A stretch of DNA of 64,000 nt from Lactarius indigo (lineage: Eukaryota; Basidiomycota; Agaricomycetes; Russulales; Russulaceae), in NCBI GenBank assembly GCA_025766275.1, contig JAFKAC010000031.1, positions 248,001 to 312,000 on the forward strand. The letters are read 5' to 3'. The notes beneath the pieces are model-generated. The model saw only the letters and a program-made list of their open reading frames with translations. It ran no database searches and had not been told where the DNA came from. Numbering within the stretch: the first letter of the stretch is position 1; the number at the start of each line of letters is the position of its first letter. Position numbers and translations under genes: made by a program. Positions 22,725 to 34,465 of this stretch are shown here, piece after piece.

Positions 22725-24919
22725 GGGCATTATATCGCGTTCGTGGATTTCTCGGCTCATCTTTTGTCAAAAATCCCTTTCATTTCAGTGTCGTTTCTGG
22801 ACTTAATGATGCCACAAAGCAACGATTCCGTTACTTTGGTTCCATCGAAGGCCTCGAAGCACCGCCTGGCGATTCAGTGGTGCCCATTGGGGAGCATGAA
22901 GATGATGTTTCTGAATTCGGTCAGAAGATGTGGTTCCTTCAAGGACTTCTCTCTAGGATCCGCAATGACGACATAACGACGATCGGCCAAGTCATCGAAG
23001 AAGGCCGATCCATACTTGCTTCATCTGCTTCAAGGGATCTGCCCGCGTCACCCCTTTTCGGACTATTCGGCGAGATCCTCTTCGAAGCATCCCAGCACAC
23101 AAACACGATCGAGTACCTTGACGAGTCGATTAGCACCCACCGACAAGTCCTTGAGCGTCCGTTCCCACAGCTCCTGTGCTCCACGACACTTCGTCAGCTT
23201 TCCCTATCTTTAGTCACCCGCACCCTTCTGGGGCGCCGTACACAAGACCTGGATGAAGGGCTGAAACTACTCTCCCAGTATGTCGACGATGAGCACGCGA
23301 GCTTGCTCGATCGATCCGATGCTGCGTGCTTGTGGGCTTCTTTCGCGCGGGACTTTCGACACTCCTCCGTCTCCACAGCGTACAAGAGCGCTCTGTCGTT
23401 GAACCAGGGTGCTCTACTTTTTTCGCCGAACTTGCAGCTACAGCACGCCACTCTCGCCATGTCTGACCACGCTCACACCATACCACTAGACTATGCCTCG
23501 TATCAGGTCGACCTGGGTCAACTCGAGGAAGCGATTGTGACTCTTGAAAGAGGGAGAGCCTTGCTCTGGTCTGAAATGCGTCACCTTCGCACTTTAATCG
23601 ATGAACCAGTGCGGGCGGACCCTCAATTAGGACACAAGTTTGCGGCGGTCAACCGAGACCTTGAGGATCTCACCAAGTCCATCCCACCGAGCCACAAATC
23701 AAGCATCGACGACGTCAGGGCAGTGGACACATTTGGTCGGACCCTGCTGAAACAACGTGGGCTTTTGAAGGAACGCGACAATCCCATTTCACAAATTCGG
23801 GCCTTACCGAGCTTCGACAACTTTCTGGGATCTCCGTCGTTCGACCTCCTTCATTCTGCCGCCTCGTCCGGTCCTGTCATTATCATAAATCACTCCAAAT
23901 GGCGCTCTGACATTCTTATCCTTCTTCACAACGCTTCCCCCTCCCTCATCCCAACCCCTCATGATTTCTGCGACCATGCGAGCTCCTTACAGGTCGAGCT
24001 ACTCGACTCACGACGCAAATACGGAGTTAATTCGAATAATTATGGCGAAACTCTAGGCTCTGTTCTCGCGGAACTCTACAACCTCGTTGGCAAACCCGTT
24101 ATCGACAGACTCCGTCAGCTAAACGTACCAGAACAGTCCCGCATCTGGTGGTCCCCGTCATCCATCTTTTGCTCCCTTCCTCTCCATGTCATGGGTCCGA
24201 TCCCATCTGGTGACGGCGAGATCCGCTATTTCTCGGGTCTCTATGTCTGCTCCTATACCCCAACGCTGACTGCACTCATCCAATCTCGTAATCGCAAGCT
24301 CGACTCGCCATCTTCGAATCCACCTTCCTTACTTCTCGTCGCGCAGCTTGACCCTTTACTTCCAACTGTAGGGGGCGAGGTTCAAGTCTTCCAGGCTCTC
24401 AATACCGAGGTGACAAGTCTCAGCTCTGAAGCCGCGACACTGGCTGCTGTCATCGATGGTTTCCATTATCATCAATTCGTTCACCTTGGGTGTCATGGTA
24501 CATTGGAGGCAGGAAAACCATTTGAAGCTGGATTCGAACTTTACGGAGGTGAGCGCTTGACGCTCCTCGATATCGTGCGCTTGGATCTGCCTACTGCCGA
24601 ATTTGCCTTTCTCTCTACCGGTTGCACAGCTGAGGTGACTGAGGGGAGCATAGCCGATGAAGTACTGCACCTTGCGGCTGCGGTACAGTTCTGCGGGTTC
24701 AAGAGTGTGGTTGTGACTATGTGGTTGATGGCGTACGAAGATGGACCGGACCTGGCACAACATTTTTACAAGGCGTTGTTTTCTACTTCGAGACGAAAGG
24801 AAGGGATACCGTATTATGAAAGATCTGCGAAGGCTCTCCAATTCGCGGTGAAGAAGCTACGGAGGAAGAGAGGGATCACCTTAGAGAGATGGGTGAACTT
24901 CGTTCATTATGGCGCATGA
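22725..24919 (+). pseudogene. TPR-CHAT protein, copy E (5'-truncated, nucleophile Cys replaced)
   Basis: Homology to the other copies starts inside the TPR region at about 22725 and stays open from 22877 to 24919 (680 codons). The first exon and about 300-400 residues are missing, and only some 260 bp separate it from the stop of copy D, whose 3' flank runs to about 22680. An unequal exchange or deletion probably fused D's flank to E's middle. In the CHAT domain His is kept (VHLGCHG), but sister LSACHTAE is LSTGCTAE here: codon 24620-24622 is Gly at the Cys position and the next codon is Cys. The tail is WVNFVHYGA. The post-stop intron at 24933-24994 would use a GC donor. It could still make a scaffold-like protein from an internal ATG; no promoter evidence. 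Confidence 0.8.
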
Positions 24920-26239
24920 CCAGGGTTCATCTGCGAGTACTCGAGTCTGTTCGAATGTGGCTCTCTTTCTCACTGTCTGTCCGTCTGTCCATAGCGGTGC
25001 CTGTAAGGGCTCAAACTTTATAGGTATCGTCCCGTGCGAGTCACGCATTTTACACTGGTCTCAGACCGGACGTGACTGGGTCGGGATGGTGTTGTATGAC
25101 GTGATTATCTATAAATGAGTTACTGGAGTGATCATGTATCGTGAAGCGAACCATCACAAGGTTGAGATGCTAGTTCCACGCAATGGGTTACGGTTACACG
25201 GTCCAATAAACAACACGGCGGCTGGAACAAATGGATGACTAAAGGAAGGGACATGCGCCAATTAAATCTTGTATTGCACTTTCCCCCGTTGACACCATTT
25301 ACAGTAGAACCAGGCTGGTAGTTTTGTTGGAAGATGGTAAGTCCGCGTGCGAGTTACCTCGGCATCGGGCATCGATCTCACCTCATGTGCGGTGTTCACA
25401 CACTCACCTGTTGTAATGGCCTTAGGGTGAAGGACTCAGACTAGAGGTGATGTACGAGCGTAGGCTCGCACACTCATTAGTTAAGGATGCTAGGTACGCC
25501 TAGCTCTCCATTCACTTATTCTGCGTTTGGTGTGCTAGTCGACCCCCTTAACCTGCTGCGTTTCTTCAAGTTTCCATTATCTTTTTGCTGCCCCTGCACG
25601 GGCATAACGTGATCGAGGGCGAAGTAATTGTTTAGAACCAGAAGGAGGTCTTCAGTATGATCTAAGTGTTGAGGAGTGTTTCGTTGCTAACTTGATACCC
25701 CGTTCAACAGAATTTTGTGTTTGAGGCGAACAAGGAGGCGAGATTGGCCAGTTGCCCTGTCTTTCACGCTGTTCCTCCCTTCAATAATCTTGAAAACGCA
25801 GGATCCAGGCGGCTCTGTTTTACGTGCTTTGAAGCGTGAGTGAGTTATGTCACGGTGGGAGTGAGGTTTCAAGACGGTAGAATCGGATCGGATGATGTTC
25901 CCGGTGTGTGACATGCGACACATCGTCACTCGTCACGCGTGACGATTCGAAACCAGTTATCACTGCGGGCATTTCACAATGTAATCCAATTCAGTCGGCT
26001 ATTTCACGAAATCTGATTGGTCAGATTTTTGCAACTGAATTGGATTACATTGTAAAATGCCCACAGTGTATATTATTTGTTGTTCTGATACAGTAATGAA
26101 ATTTTTGTTGGACGGACGCAATCCCATTCCCCCACTGGGAGAATACTACTGAGGGAATAAGGTCGCCTTGCAAGGTCTTTTTTAGCGCTGAATACGGCTA
26201 AGGGGAAAAACCCTTAGCCCTAGCCCATTGAGTCCCTCG
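24920..26239. other. Spacer between CHAT E and the six-exon gene
   Basis: Contains the copy E 3' flank, a short block (about 25820-25850, ACGTGCTTTGAAGCGTGAGT) that also occurs behind copies A and F, and the long inverted repeat at 25961-26068. No gene is supported. Confidence 0.5.
25961..26068. repeat. Long hairpin / MITE-like inverted repeat
   Basis: Arms of 35 bp at 25961-25995 and 26034-26068 are inverted copies with two mismatches (both begin CACTG from the outside). The 38-bp centre contains a second perfect hairpin, AAATCTGA-TTGG-TCAGATTT. TAT flanks both ends (25958-25960 and 26069-26071), a possible 3-bp target duplication. Fits a small non-autonomous DNA transposon; it has no coding capacity. 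Confidence 0.65.
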
Positions 26240-27669
26240 ATGGCACACTATGACACTTTTCGCGTTCAGATTGCAGTCGCGCATCCCGCTCTCGGCCACG
26301 CCCTGTGGGAACCAGAACCGGGAGAACACTTCCCTCATGTTGAGGTCGGTGATGTCGGTTTCATTCGCCAAGGAAAATTCCACCGCCTATTTAATGCACT
26401 TCTCCCGGCGAACCACCCATCCCATGACACATTCCGTGTGCCGGAGGGTCACGAACCACTTCGACCCACCATGTCAAATCATATTGACCATGGTTCCCTC
26501 TATCCCAACAATTTCTGCTCGTATGGAGTCAGGGTGACAACGGGTGGATCGGAGATCTACACTGCCTCAGGGTGATAAAATAGCGCATTGTAAAATCCCC
26601 CGATGCCACCGTGACTGACATACCACCAGGCCTCCAGACGCAGACACCGTGGATGTCTCGTTTTCGTGCATGAGGAAGCACGGGGCCGTCTTGTCACTTC
26701 CTGTGGCGGCTCGGCGTGAGGACACCTTCGCGCAGGGTCATTTCCGCAGGTGGATAACCAGGCATATCGACTCTTGGTTCGCCTTCACGCAACGGCACGA
26801 GCTGGGAATAGAGATGGAAGACATAGTTTTCGTCACTGGGTGTCATCGCACAAGGTCTTGGTCTAATGTCGCCTTCTACGAGGGTCAGGCTGGTGGGCGG
26901 GTATCTTTTGGGGTGCAAGTACCTGGTATCTATGGGACCACCGTTAATTGGCGGGTTTCGGGCCAGCCCGTACAAGGAGCGATGCTGAGTCATGGCCCAA
27001 GCGGTGAGGTATGTGGCGCGGATTGCAACTTGATTTTCAATGTCACGGCGTATACTGAGAAATTCCTATGTGTTCCATTAGAACTTGCCAGAGAATCAAT
27101 GCATATTTGTCCGAGGATTTCGTATCAAACGCTCCTTCAAAATATTTCCGAGAGTGAAAGGGGCAGCGGAACCTACTCCAGACCCAAAGGGGACTGATGG
27201 CGAACGGGAGATGGAAGTGGTGTCGATAGCCAGTATCCCCGAGGTAAGATTACTCCTCACTTCCTAGTCCTCACCTAAGCTTTCAAAGTACCGGGATCCT
27301 CTACACGTACTATTGGAATATATGGCCGAAGTGAGTATTTTCACTACGCGAACTCACACAATTCCAATGTGGACGTTGCAGCAGGCGCCAGATTGCGATT
27401 TTGTCCTCGTTCACGACGACGATCTAGAACGAATTCTGAGAGCCGGCGATGGGTCCGTGAGTGGCAGTCATGTACGAGTGTTATTAATAATCCGCTCATG
27501 TGTATAGTCTTTGGAAATCCTCGAACCGGCTGAGGTGATGAGTCACCTTCAGAGATCGAACCTTGAGATCGGGGTCGCAGCCATACCCAGTAAGCCGTCA
27601 GTGTTACAATCCTCTTCGATTTTGACATTAAAGGCGCCTGCACAAAGCTCGTTCCCCCTCCAACGATGA
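26240..27669 (+). CDS. Agaricomycete-conserved protein of unknown function (383 aa, six exons)
   Basis: Exons 26240-26571, 26630-27008, 27082-27243, 27289-27330, 27382-27456 and 27508-27669 join in phase into 384 codons with no frameshift. The introns are 45-73 bp. Recognisable stretches are GHALWEP near the N-terminus, EVGDVGFIRQGKFHRLFNAL, HGSLYPNNFCS, HIDSWFAFTQ, GIEMEDIVFVTGCHRTRSW, LSHGPSG, ENQCIFVRGFRIKR, RDPLHVLLEYMAE and APDCDFVLVHDDDLERIL. I know these only from a recurrent, lineage-specific family in mushroom genomes, often multicopy; I do not know a function and do not assign one. No transmembrane segment or signal peptide is seen. It sits alone between CHAT copies E and F on the same strand. 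Confidence 0.85.
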
Positions 27670-27970
27670 AGGTTCTAGAACAGATACAACTTTCACGATC
27701 GTAGGGATGCTTTCAGGGCAGCCCAAAAGTTTGGGTGGGTTTTCTTCCATTTTTCCGTGGTGGCATGTTTTAACGGGGACGAACGAACACCACGACAGAC
27801 GATTCGTCCTCCGTTCCACCTCTTTTTCACGCTTCTATTGGCACGATAGACGAAAAGGAAATTATCCGATATGATGCCCTTGATCTTTCTGAGTGAGTTC
27901 TTTGACTTTACTCGATAGTTTAATAATCGAGTACCTTTGCTATAGACTCGGAGTCGTGGCTCGGCTCGAA
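27670..27970. other. Short spacer before CHAT F
   Basis: No gene seen. An inverted repeat (TGGCTCGGC ... GCCGAGCCA) begins near 27956, around the possible upstream ATG of copy F. Confidence 0.4.
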
Positions 27971-30900
27971 ATGGCCGAGCCAGCCGAGCCAAGCCGAATA
28001 GCCCAACTCGTCGCCTTGCTTTACATTCCGGTTCCCGAATGTTTAATCACGGCCAACGTAGGTAAGTCGAGTCCTGATACCCTCTCAGCCTTCCGGAGTC
28101 CGTCCTATACCAACTGTAACCGCAATTTAACTATTATTTTAGGGGTTACCCGCAACGCCGATGCCTGCACCACTCTTTATCAGCTTATTCATCAGCGCCG
28201 TCTCTCCATATCGTCTCGAGCTGATCTTTCTCGCCCCATCTTTCTTCTTGGTATTGCTATGACGCGACTCGAGCGTTACATGCTGTCATATCAAAGAGAA
28301 GATCTCGAGACATCAATTCTTCATCTGACCAAATCACTACTCTTCCCACCACTCTCGTGGCTAGAACACAGTCCAGGGATCCTTGAAGCTTTGTTCTTCC
28401 TCGCCTTCGCACTTCTCGAGCGCTCGGAGGTGTCCAAGCAGCCCGAAGATGCCTTTTATGCAGCTAAATACCTTCGCTATCTGCGAGACCAGCCACACCA
28501 AGCGTTCGGGATCTCGCGCGATGACGTCGCAACACTCCTCGTGCACGCGTTGGTCGTTCAAGTGATGTTCGAAACTGGTAACGTGATGGGAAATATTAGG
28601 GAGATGGCGGTCCTCTGTCATGAACTCCTCACCTTGAATATGTCCGACACCAACACCATTCACACCGTCTCTCTCCTTGCCACGGTAGTTCTGTCCAAGT
28701 TCCGTCCGGGGGACCCGGATCAACCGTTGGATCAAGTTATCGAGTGCTTTCAAGCGACGAAACACGAATTGCGAGAGGCTCGCTTTGCCCTTGCTCTATC
28801 TCTTTTCTGCCGCTACTGTACGACTTTTCTGAACGACGACTATGAGGAGGCTGTGTCCATCTTTGATGAGATTATTATTTCCAGTTCCCCCGGGAAAAGT
28901 CAGGATACGTTCGTAGCCACAATTCAACAGATGGTGACAAGGCTAGCGATGATTCGATCGATGTCGCACGATAACCCGGAATATTCAGAGGAGGCAATAC
29001 ATCGGGCTCGTTCCTTTTTCAGCTCATCTTCTCAAGAACACCAATATAATTCTGTTGTTAATCATTCATTGGAAGCCACCGCAAAACAGCGTTTCCATTA
29101 CTTTGGCACTAGTGAAACTCTGGAAGCTTTATCTCAGCCGATGCCAGTGGTGGCTTTTGGGGAGGATGAAGACGACGACTCGGAAGTCGGTCGGATAATC
29201 AAGAAGGCGAAACTCCTCTGGGGACTTCTCTCCCGGATCCTCAATAATGACAAAACTGAGATCGACGAAGCTATCGGAGAGGGCCGAACTATACTTTCTT
29301 CACCTGCTCCAAGGGGTCTGCCTACTTCATACCTTCTCGGATTGTTCGGCTTTATCCTCTTCGAAGCGTTCCAGCGTACGGATAGGATCGGGTACCTCAA
29401 CGAGTCGATCAACACATGCCGTCAAGCCCTTGAGCATCCGTTACCGCACTTCCTGCGCTCTTCGACACTCCTTCAGATTTCCTTGTCTTTACTCACCCGC
29501 TCCCAGTCCTTTCCAGGTCTCCGTACCCAAGACCTGGGTGAAGGGCTTGAACTACTCTCCCAATATGTCCACGACGGACATATGAGCTTGCCCGATAGGT
29601 CCCAGGTCGCATGTTTTTGGGCTTCTTTGGCGCGCGAATATCTACACCCCACTATCTCTGCGGCGTATGAGAGCGCTCTCTCATTGATGCAGAGCTCCCT
29701 CCTTTTCGCACCGACTTTGCAACTACAGCATACCACCATTGTCGCTTCTCACCGTTCTCATTGCATACCGCTTGACTATGCCTCGTATCAGGTCGGCCTG
29801 CATCAACTCGAGCAAGCGGTCGAGACTCTTGAAAGAGGGAGAGCCTTACTTTGGTCCGAAATGCGTCACCTACGTGCTCCAATCGATCAACTTTGGCAGG
29901 CAGACCCACGATTAGCACACAGGTTTCGCGACGGTCAACCGAGACCTTGAGGAGATCACCAAGTCCATCTCACCGAGCCTCGAATTAAGCATCGATGAAG
30001 ACGCAGCTGACGACACCAGAGAGGGTGGATCCATTTGGTCGTCTCCTCCTGAAGCAGCGTAGACTTTTGAGGAACGCGACTCCCTCATTTCGCACATTCA
30101 AAACTTGCCAGGCTTTGACAGCTTTATGAAATCTCCGTCGTTCGATACACTCCGTTCTGCCGCCTCATCTGGTCCTGTCATTATCATAAACCACTCCAGA
30201 TGGCGTTCTGACATTCTCATCCTGCTTCAGCAACACGTCTCCCTCCCTCATTCCAACCCCTTATAATTTCTACTATCGTGCGAAGGCATTAAATGACAAG
30301 TTATTGAAAGCGCGACACGAGTACGGGCTCGATTCTAGTCATTACGACGAAACTCTGGCCTCTGTTCTCGCGGAACTCTACAACCTCGTTGGCAAACCTG
30401 TTATCGACCGACTCAGAGAGCTCCAAGTACCAGAACAGTCCCGCATCTGGTGGTGCCCGACGTCCGTATTTTGTTCCCTTCCTCTCCATGCCATGGGTCC
30501 AATTCCGTCCGACGACGACGACGGCATCCGCTATTTCTTGGATCTCTATGTCTGTTCCTATACCCCGACGCTGACTGCACTCATCCAATCTCGTAATCCC
30601 AACCTTGGTTCGCGATCTTCGGAAAGACCCTCCGTACTACTTGTCGCGCAGCCTGACCCTTCGCTTCCACCTGTAGGGGGCGAGATCCAAGTCGTCCAGG
30701 CTCTCGACACCGAAGTGACGAGTCTCATTTCCGAAGCCGCGACACCGACCGCTGTCATCGATGGTTTCCATCGCCACCAATTTGTTCACTTCGCGTGTCA
30801 TGGTGAGCTGGAGGCAGGAAAACCATTCGATGCTGGACTCGAACTCTACGGAGGTTCGCGCCTGACGCTCCTCGATATCGTGTGCTTAGATCTCCCCATT

Positions 30901-31224
30901 GCCGAATTCGCATTTCTCTCTGCTGATCACACAGCTGAGGTGACTGAGGGGAGCATAGCCGATGAGGTACTGCACCTTGCGGCTGCGGTACAATTCTGCG
31001 GGTTCAAGAGTGTGGTTGCGACTATGTGGGCGATGGCGGACATTGATGGTATGGACCTGGCGAAACAATTTTACAAGGCGTTGTTCTCTACTTCGAGACG
31101 AGATGAGGGGATACCGTATCATGAAAGATCTGCGAAAGCTCTCCAAATCGCGGTGAAGAGGTTACGGAGGAAGAGAGGGATCACCTTAGAGAGATGGGTG
31201 AACTTCGTTCATTATGGTGCCTGA
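27971..31224 (+). pseudogene. TPR-CHAT protein, copy F (start shifted, frameshifted, Cys to Asp)
   Basis: By alignment with A and H, the usual ATG of exon 1 is ACG here (28049-28051). The nearest in-frame ATG is at 27971 and would add 26 residues. Exon 1 ends at 28061; the intron is 28062-28142 (81 bp). The frame is open to 29950, then broken by an extra base near 29926, another near 30020, a missing base near 30075 and an extra base near 30230; it is open again from 30304 to 31224. The CHAT domain keeps His (VHFACHG), but the Cys codon is GAT, Asp (30925-30927, LSADHTAE). The tail is WVNFVHYGA and a 57-bp intron (31244-31300) follows the stop. Closest to E and A (TEGSIADE, LYGG). Unlikely to be a protease even if the frameshifts were errors. 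Confidence 0.85.
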
Positions 31225-32412
31225 CTACGGATCGTCCTCATCTGTGAGTATTCGGATTTGTGCGAATATGGATTTATTTCTCACTGCCTGTCTGTAACAG
31301 TGCGTGCCACGACTCAAACCTTTTTTTTTTGGATTCCGTTAGAGTGCACCTCGGGGTGCATGGCCCTATGTGGCCCTTCAACAACACGTCTGCTCCTGTA
31401 CGATATTCCTTCCACTTCCCTATTATAGTAGCCACTTTACAATAGAACACGGCTCAAACGTTGTAGGTGTCGCGTGGTACGAGTCACGTCATTATTTCTA
31501 TGATGAGGATTTCGGACTGGATTAAACTGTATTGAAATGGTTGTCTAAATGGATTATTGAAACGACTACGTATCATTGTTCGTCATAGAGTTGCTATACT
31601 AATTCTATCCGATAGGAAACACGGCTGACGTTGGTTCGATGTGCTGGGACGAAAAGACGACCCAAGCGACACGACCCTATCTCAGGTTGCGTTATACTTT
31701 CGTAAACACAATTGAGGTCTGTGGCCGGAATGCGCTTGGGAAGAGCGACATTTCCGTTATTCTGTCGTCCTCTAGACGGTAACCTTCCTTCGCGCAGAGG
31801 CCGCTCATTCTCATCGGCCTGAGCGCCGAGGGTCATAGAACTAGGCAGTTCCAGCAGATGTCTGAATCTTACACAAAAGCAGCTGGGAATCTGGAATTGC
31901 TCGTGGGACTAACTTGCTCGTGAACGCAAGAGGTGGATGGCATTGTTGTACGCGCTTCGAAGTGTGTACGCGAGTTTGGTGGTGTCGAATAGGGTTCGAG
32001 AGGGGTGTGGAAGAGTGAGACAAGTAGATAAAGACTGTGTTGAGAAATAAATGGGAGAAGCGGAGACAGGAGGCTCGAGCGACTAGACTGAGTGAGAAAC
32101 TAAGGAAATAGCGACACAAGATAAGCATCGGGGGTGTCGGAACTCATATAGGAGAGGTGATACGAGGTCAAGGTGAGTGAGACGATGAGGACGACAGACA
32201 GACGGATTCGCGGGCCTTCAAGACGTCGCCCATGACTCGTCCGGCTGAGAGTACTCCACAAAGTGGATTAAGAGGGGATGATAACACGGCGCGGATAAAT
32301 TACTGCAGAGTAAGACAATCTTGGAAACCGAACAAAGGAAGTGGACTAACATCGTGTAAGGCATGGGAAGATGACTGAGTCACGGTCGATGTGTCACATG
32401 GGTTGGCAGTAA
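31225..32412. repeat. Spacer behind CHAT F, dispersed repeat, cut by element 1
   Basis: No gene. A T-run followed by GGATTCCG lies at 31321-31340. From about 31910 to 32400 the DNA matches the spacer repeats at 56646-56900 and, more loosely, 8480-8720 and 61580-62160. The stretch 32128-32180 resembles the start of the AP-3 mu remnant at 56646-56690. The repeat ends abruptly at the LTR (32413), so element 1 inserted into it. Confidence 0.55.
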
Positions 32413-32697
32413 TGTTGTGAACACATGACACATCCGTTAACCTGTGACTCGCAGATATTATTAAGACGACGCGCAAGCCTGTGTATTATAGGTATTCCGA
32501 GATTGTCTCCCTTCTCAAGTCTCAGATATGCTCCTGTAGGAATAGGAGAGGGCCGCGTCAGCGCGACGCGCAAGCGTAGTAGCTCATGTATCTAAACAGT
32601 GAGTTTGCGACTGGAATCACAGAATTCTCTCGCCCATTTTCCCTGCCGTCACAAATCATTAGTCATCCGAAGTCACACGGAGGTGGGCGACATCACA
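32413..32697 (+). repeat. 5' LTR of element 1
   Basis: 285 bp, begins TGTTGTGAAC, ends GACATCACA. The TATA-like word is TATCTAA at 32588-32594, where the 3' LTR has TATTTAA. The junction with internal DNA forms a perfect 20-bp palindrome at 32693-32712. No tRNA-type primer site (TGG...) is obvious after the LTR. Confidence 0.93.
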
Positions 32698-32950
32698 CTT
32701 GATCAAGTGTGAGGCTACCCTAACCCTAGCTCACACTCAGTAGGAAACTTTACGATCAAGAACACAGTCGTTATTGGAACAGAAAAGAAGCGCGTCAACA
32801 ATAGTATCAAGTCTATAGGTACTATCTCATTTCGCTGTAATAGCGCCGCCCTGACCTTCTTCTGGTCAGTGGGATTCGCACTCCGAGAGTGTTGCAACAT
32901 TATTTTTGGTTGCGCAACCCATCTAGTAGGCCCGTGGTACTAGTGCGCCG

Positions 32951-34465
32951 ATGGAACCTGATGCAAATGTCCTGGCAGGACAGGGAGGGGGACTGGGAAT
33001 GTCTCCACTTGACGTTCTGCAGCAGGGAGTAACACCGGAAGTATTTCAAGCTTTACGAATGATATTCCACAGTTTCGAGCGGCAGATTCAGGCCATGGAG
33101 AGTAATATAGTCACTTCTCAGCAGTTTAAGAGGTCAATAGAAACTGCATTTACCCACGCCAACCTAACCATTACTGCCCCTATGGCCGCGCCGCAATCCT
33201 TGTCGCCTAAGGAGAACTTTTCACGACTGGTGGTCCAGCCTTTCTCTGGGAAAACAAATGAGAATGTTGCTGTGTGGTTAGTCTTGGCTGAAGATGCGCT
33301 CGACACTGGCAAGGTACCGAAAGAATGCTGGACTCAATATGCTACACAAGTCTTTCGAGAGGCTGCGCTTGCTTGGTATCATGCCTGGAGGCTTGCGAAT
33401 GGTGGACGCATTCCAGCCTGGGACGACTTGAAGAAAATGATGATGAATCATTGGGCTCATCCCGCTCACGCTAATGAGCTTAGATCGCGTCTTGAGAATC
33501 TAAACTGCTGTGGAGGCGTTTCCGAGTATACTCGTCGTTTCGAAGACATCGAAGCTCAGATTCCTCCCCCTGAGATGACGTTCAATGATTGCAAGTACCG
33601 CTTCACCTTGAGGCTCCCGAAGGAGTTATCGCTACAGCTGATGGCTCGCACTGAGGAGGACATGGTGGTCTATTATTCGGCTGCTAGACAATGGGACAGC
33701 CTCAACAAGTTGGCTCAGGGAACGCCAGCGATCAATACGAGCTCCCTGAGGCCCTTTAAAAAGTATCGCGTTCCATCTTCATCCTCGACGTGCTCTGCCT
33801 CAACCACTATGCCCTATCTCACTTCCACAGCCCCAGCGAATCGTCCCGAGCCTATGGATCTAGACACGATGAACATGAGTCGAGACCTGCGCAGACTGCC
33901 TGCCTTGGCTCGCTGCTATAACTGCAATGAGTCCGGACATTTCGCGCAGGATTGCCGCAAGCCCTTGAGACGCTCGGCCGATGGCGCGGTGAGACGGGAG
34001 ACGGCTGGACGTCCTAGGACAACGAGGCCGATGCACTTGTTTGAAGAAGTCAAGGGACCAGCAGTAGAAGAGTATCCGTCTGAAGAAGTCGAGAAGCCTG
34101 AACCAGAGCTGCAGTGTCCCCCTGAACGATACGCATCTGAAGAATATACGCCGGAGAACTACAATCCCGACAAGCCGGATCTGGAACTGCAGTATCTCGT
34201 CACCAAGGCCAATATGATGGAGGACAAATGCGGGCCACTTACCACAGAAGATGAAGAGGACTTGGCTGACATAATCTTTAGCGAATGCGAGGGAGGAGCA
34301 GAAGATTGGAGCGAGCAATGGCCCCCTGTTCCCCTTATGTCCCCCGGAGATCCTGGGCCAGTCAGCGAAGACGTGGTGATCCCTTCTAGGGTGGGTCGGA
34401 AGAGGAAGCTACGACCCGCTGCCAACAGCTTTTTCAAAGCCACCTCCGAAGGGGTTGAATGGTGA
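32951..34465 (+). CDS. Element 1 Gag (504 aa)
   Basis: Starts at the first ATG downstream of the LTR. It has a capsid-like region (about 90-270; WLVLAEDAL, WAHPAHANELRSRLENL) and a zinc knuckle CYNCNESGHFAQDC encoded near 33917-33958. An acidic Glu/Pro-rich tail leads to TGA at 34463. The pol frame continues in the same phase directly after that TGA, so the codon is either a readthrough site or a G-to-A change in a once continuous gag-pol. Confidence 0.9.
   Translation: MEPDANVLAGQGGGLGMSPLDVLQQGVTPEVFQALRMIFHSFERQIQAMESNIVTSQQFKRSIETAFTHANLTITAPMAAPQSLSPKENFSRLVVQPFSGKTNENVAVWLVLAEDALDTGKVPKECWTQYATQVFREAALAWYHAWRLANGGRIPAWDDLKKMMMNHWAHPAHANELRSRLENLNCCGGVSEYTRRFEDIEAQIPPPEMTFNDCKYRFTLRLPKELSLQLMARTEEDMVVYYSAARQWDSLNKLAQGTPAINTSSLRPFKKYRVPSSSSTCSASTTMPYLTSTAPANRPEPMDLDTMNMSRDLRRLPALARCYNCNESGHFAQDCRKPLRRSADGAVRRETAGRPRTTRPMHLFEEVKGPAVEEYPSEEVEKPEPELQCPPERYASEEYTPENYNPDKPDLELQYLVTKANMMEDKCGPLTTEDEEDLADIIFSECEGGAEDWSEQWPPVPLMSPGDPGPVSEDVVIPSRVGRKRKLRPAANSFFKATSEGVEW

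Noticed and set aside
32714..32726. Telomere-like CCCTAACCCTA word
   Set aside because: Less than two repeat units within the element 1 leader; no array.
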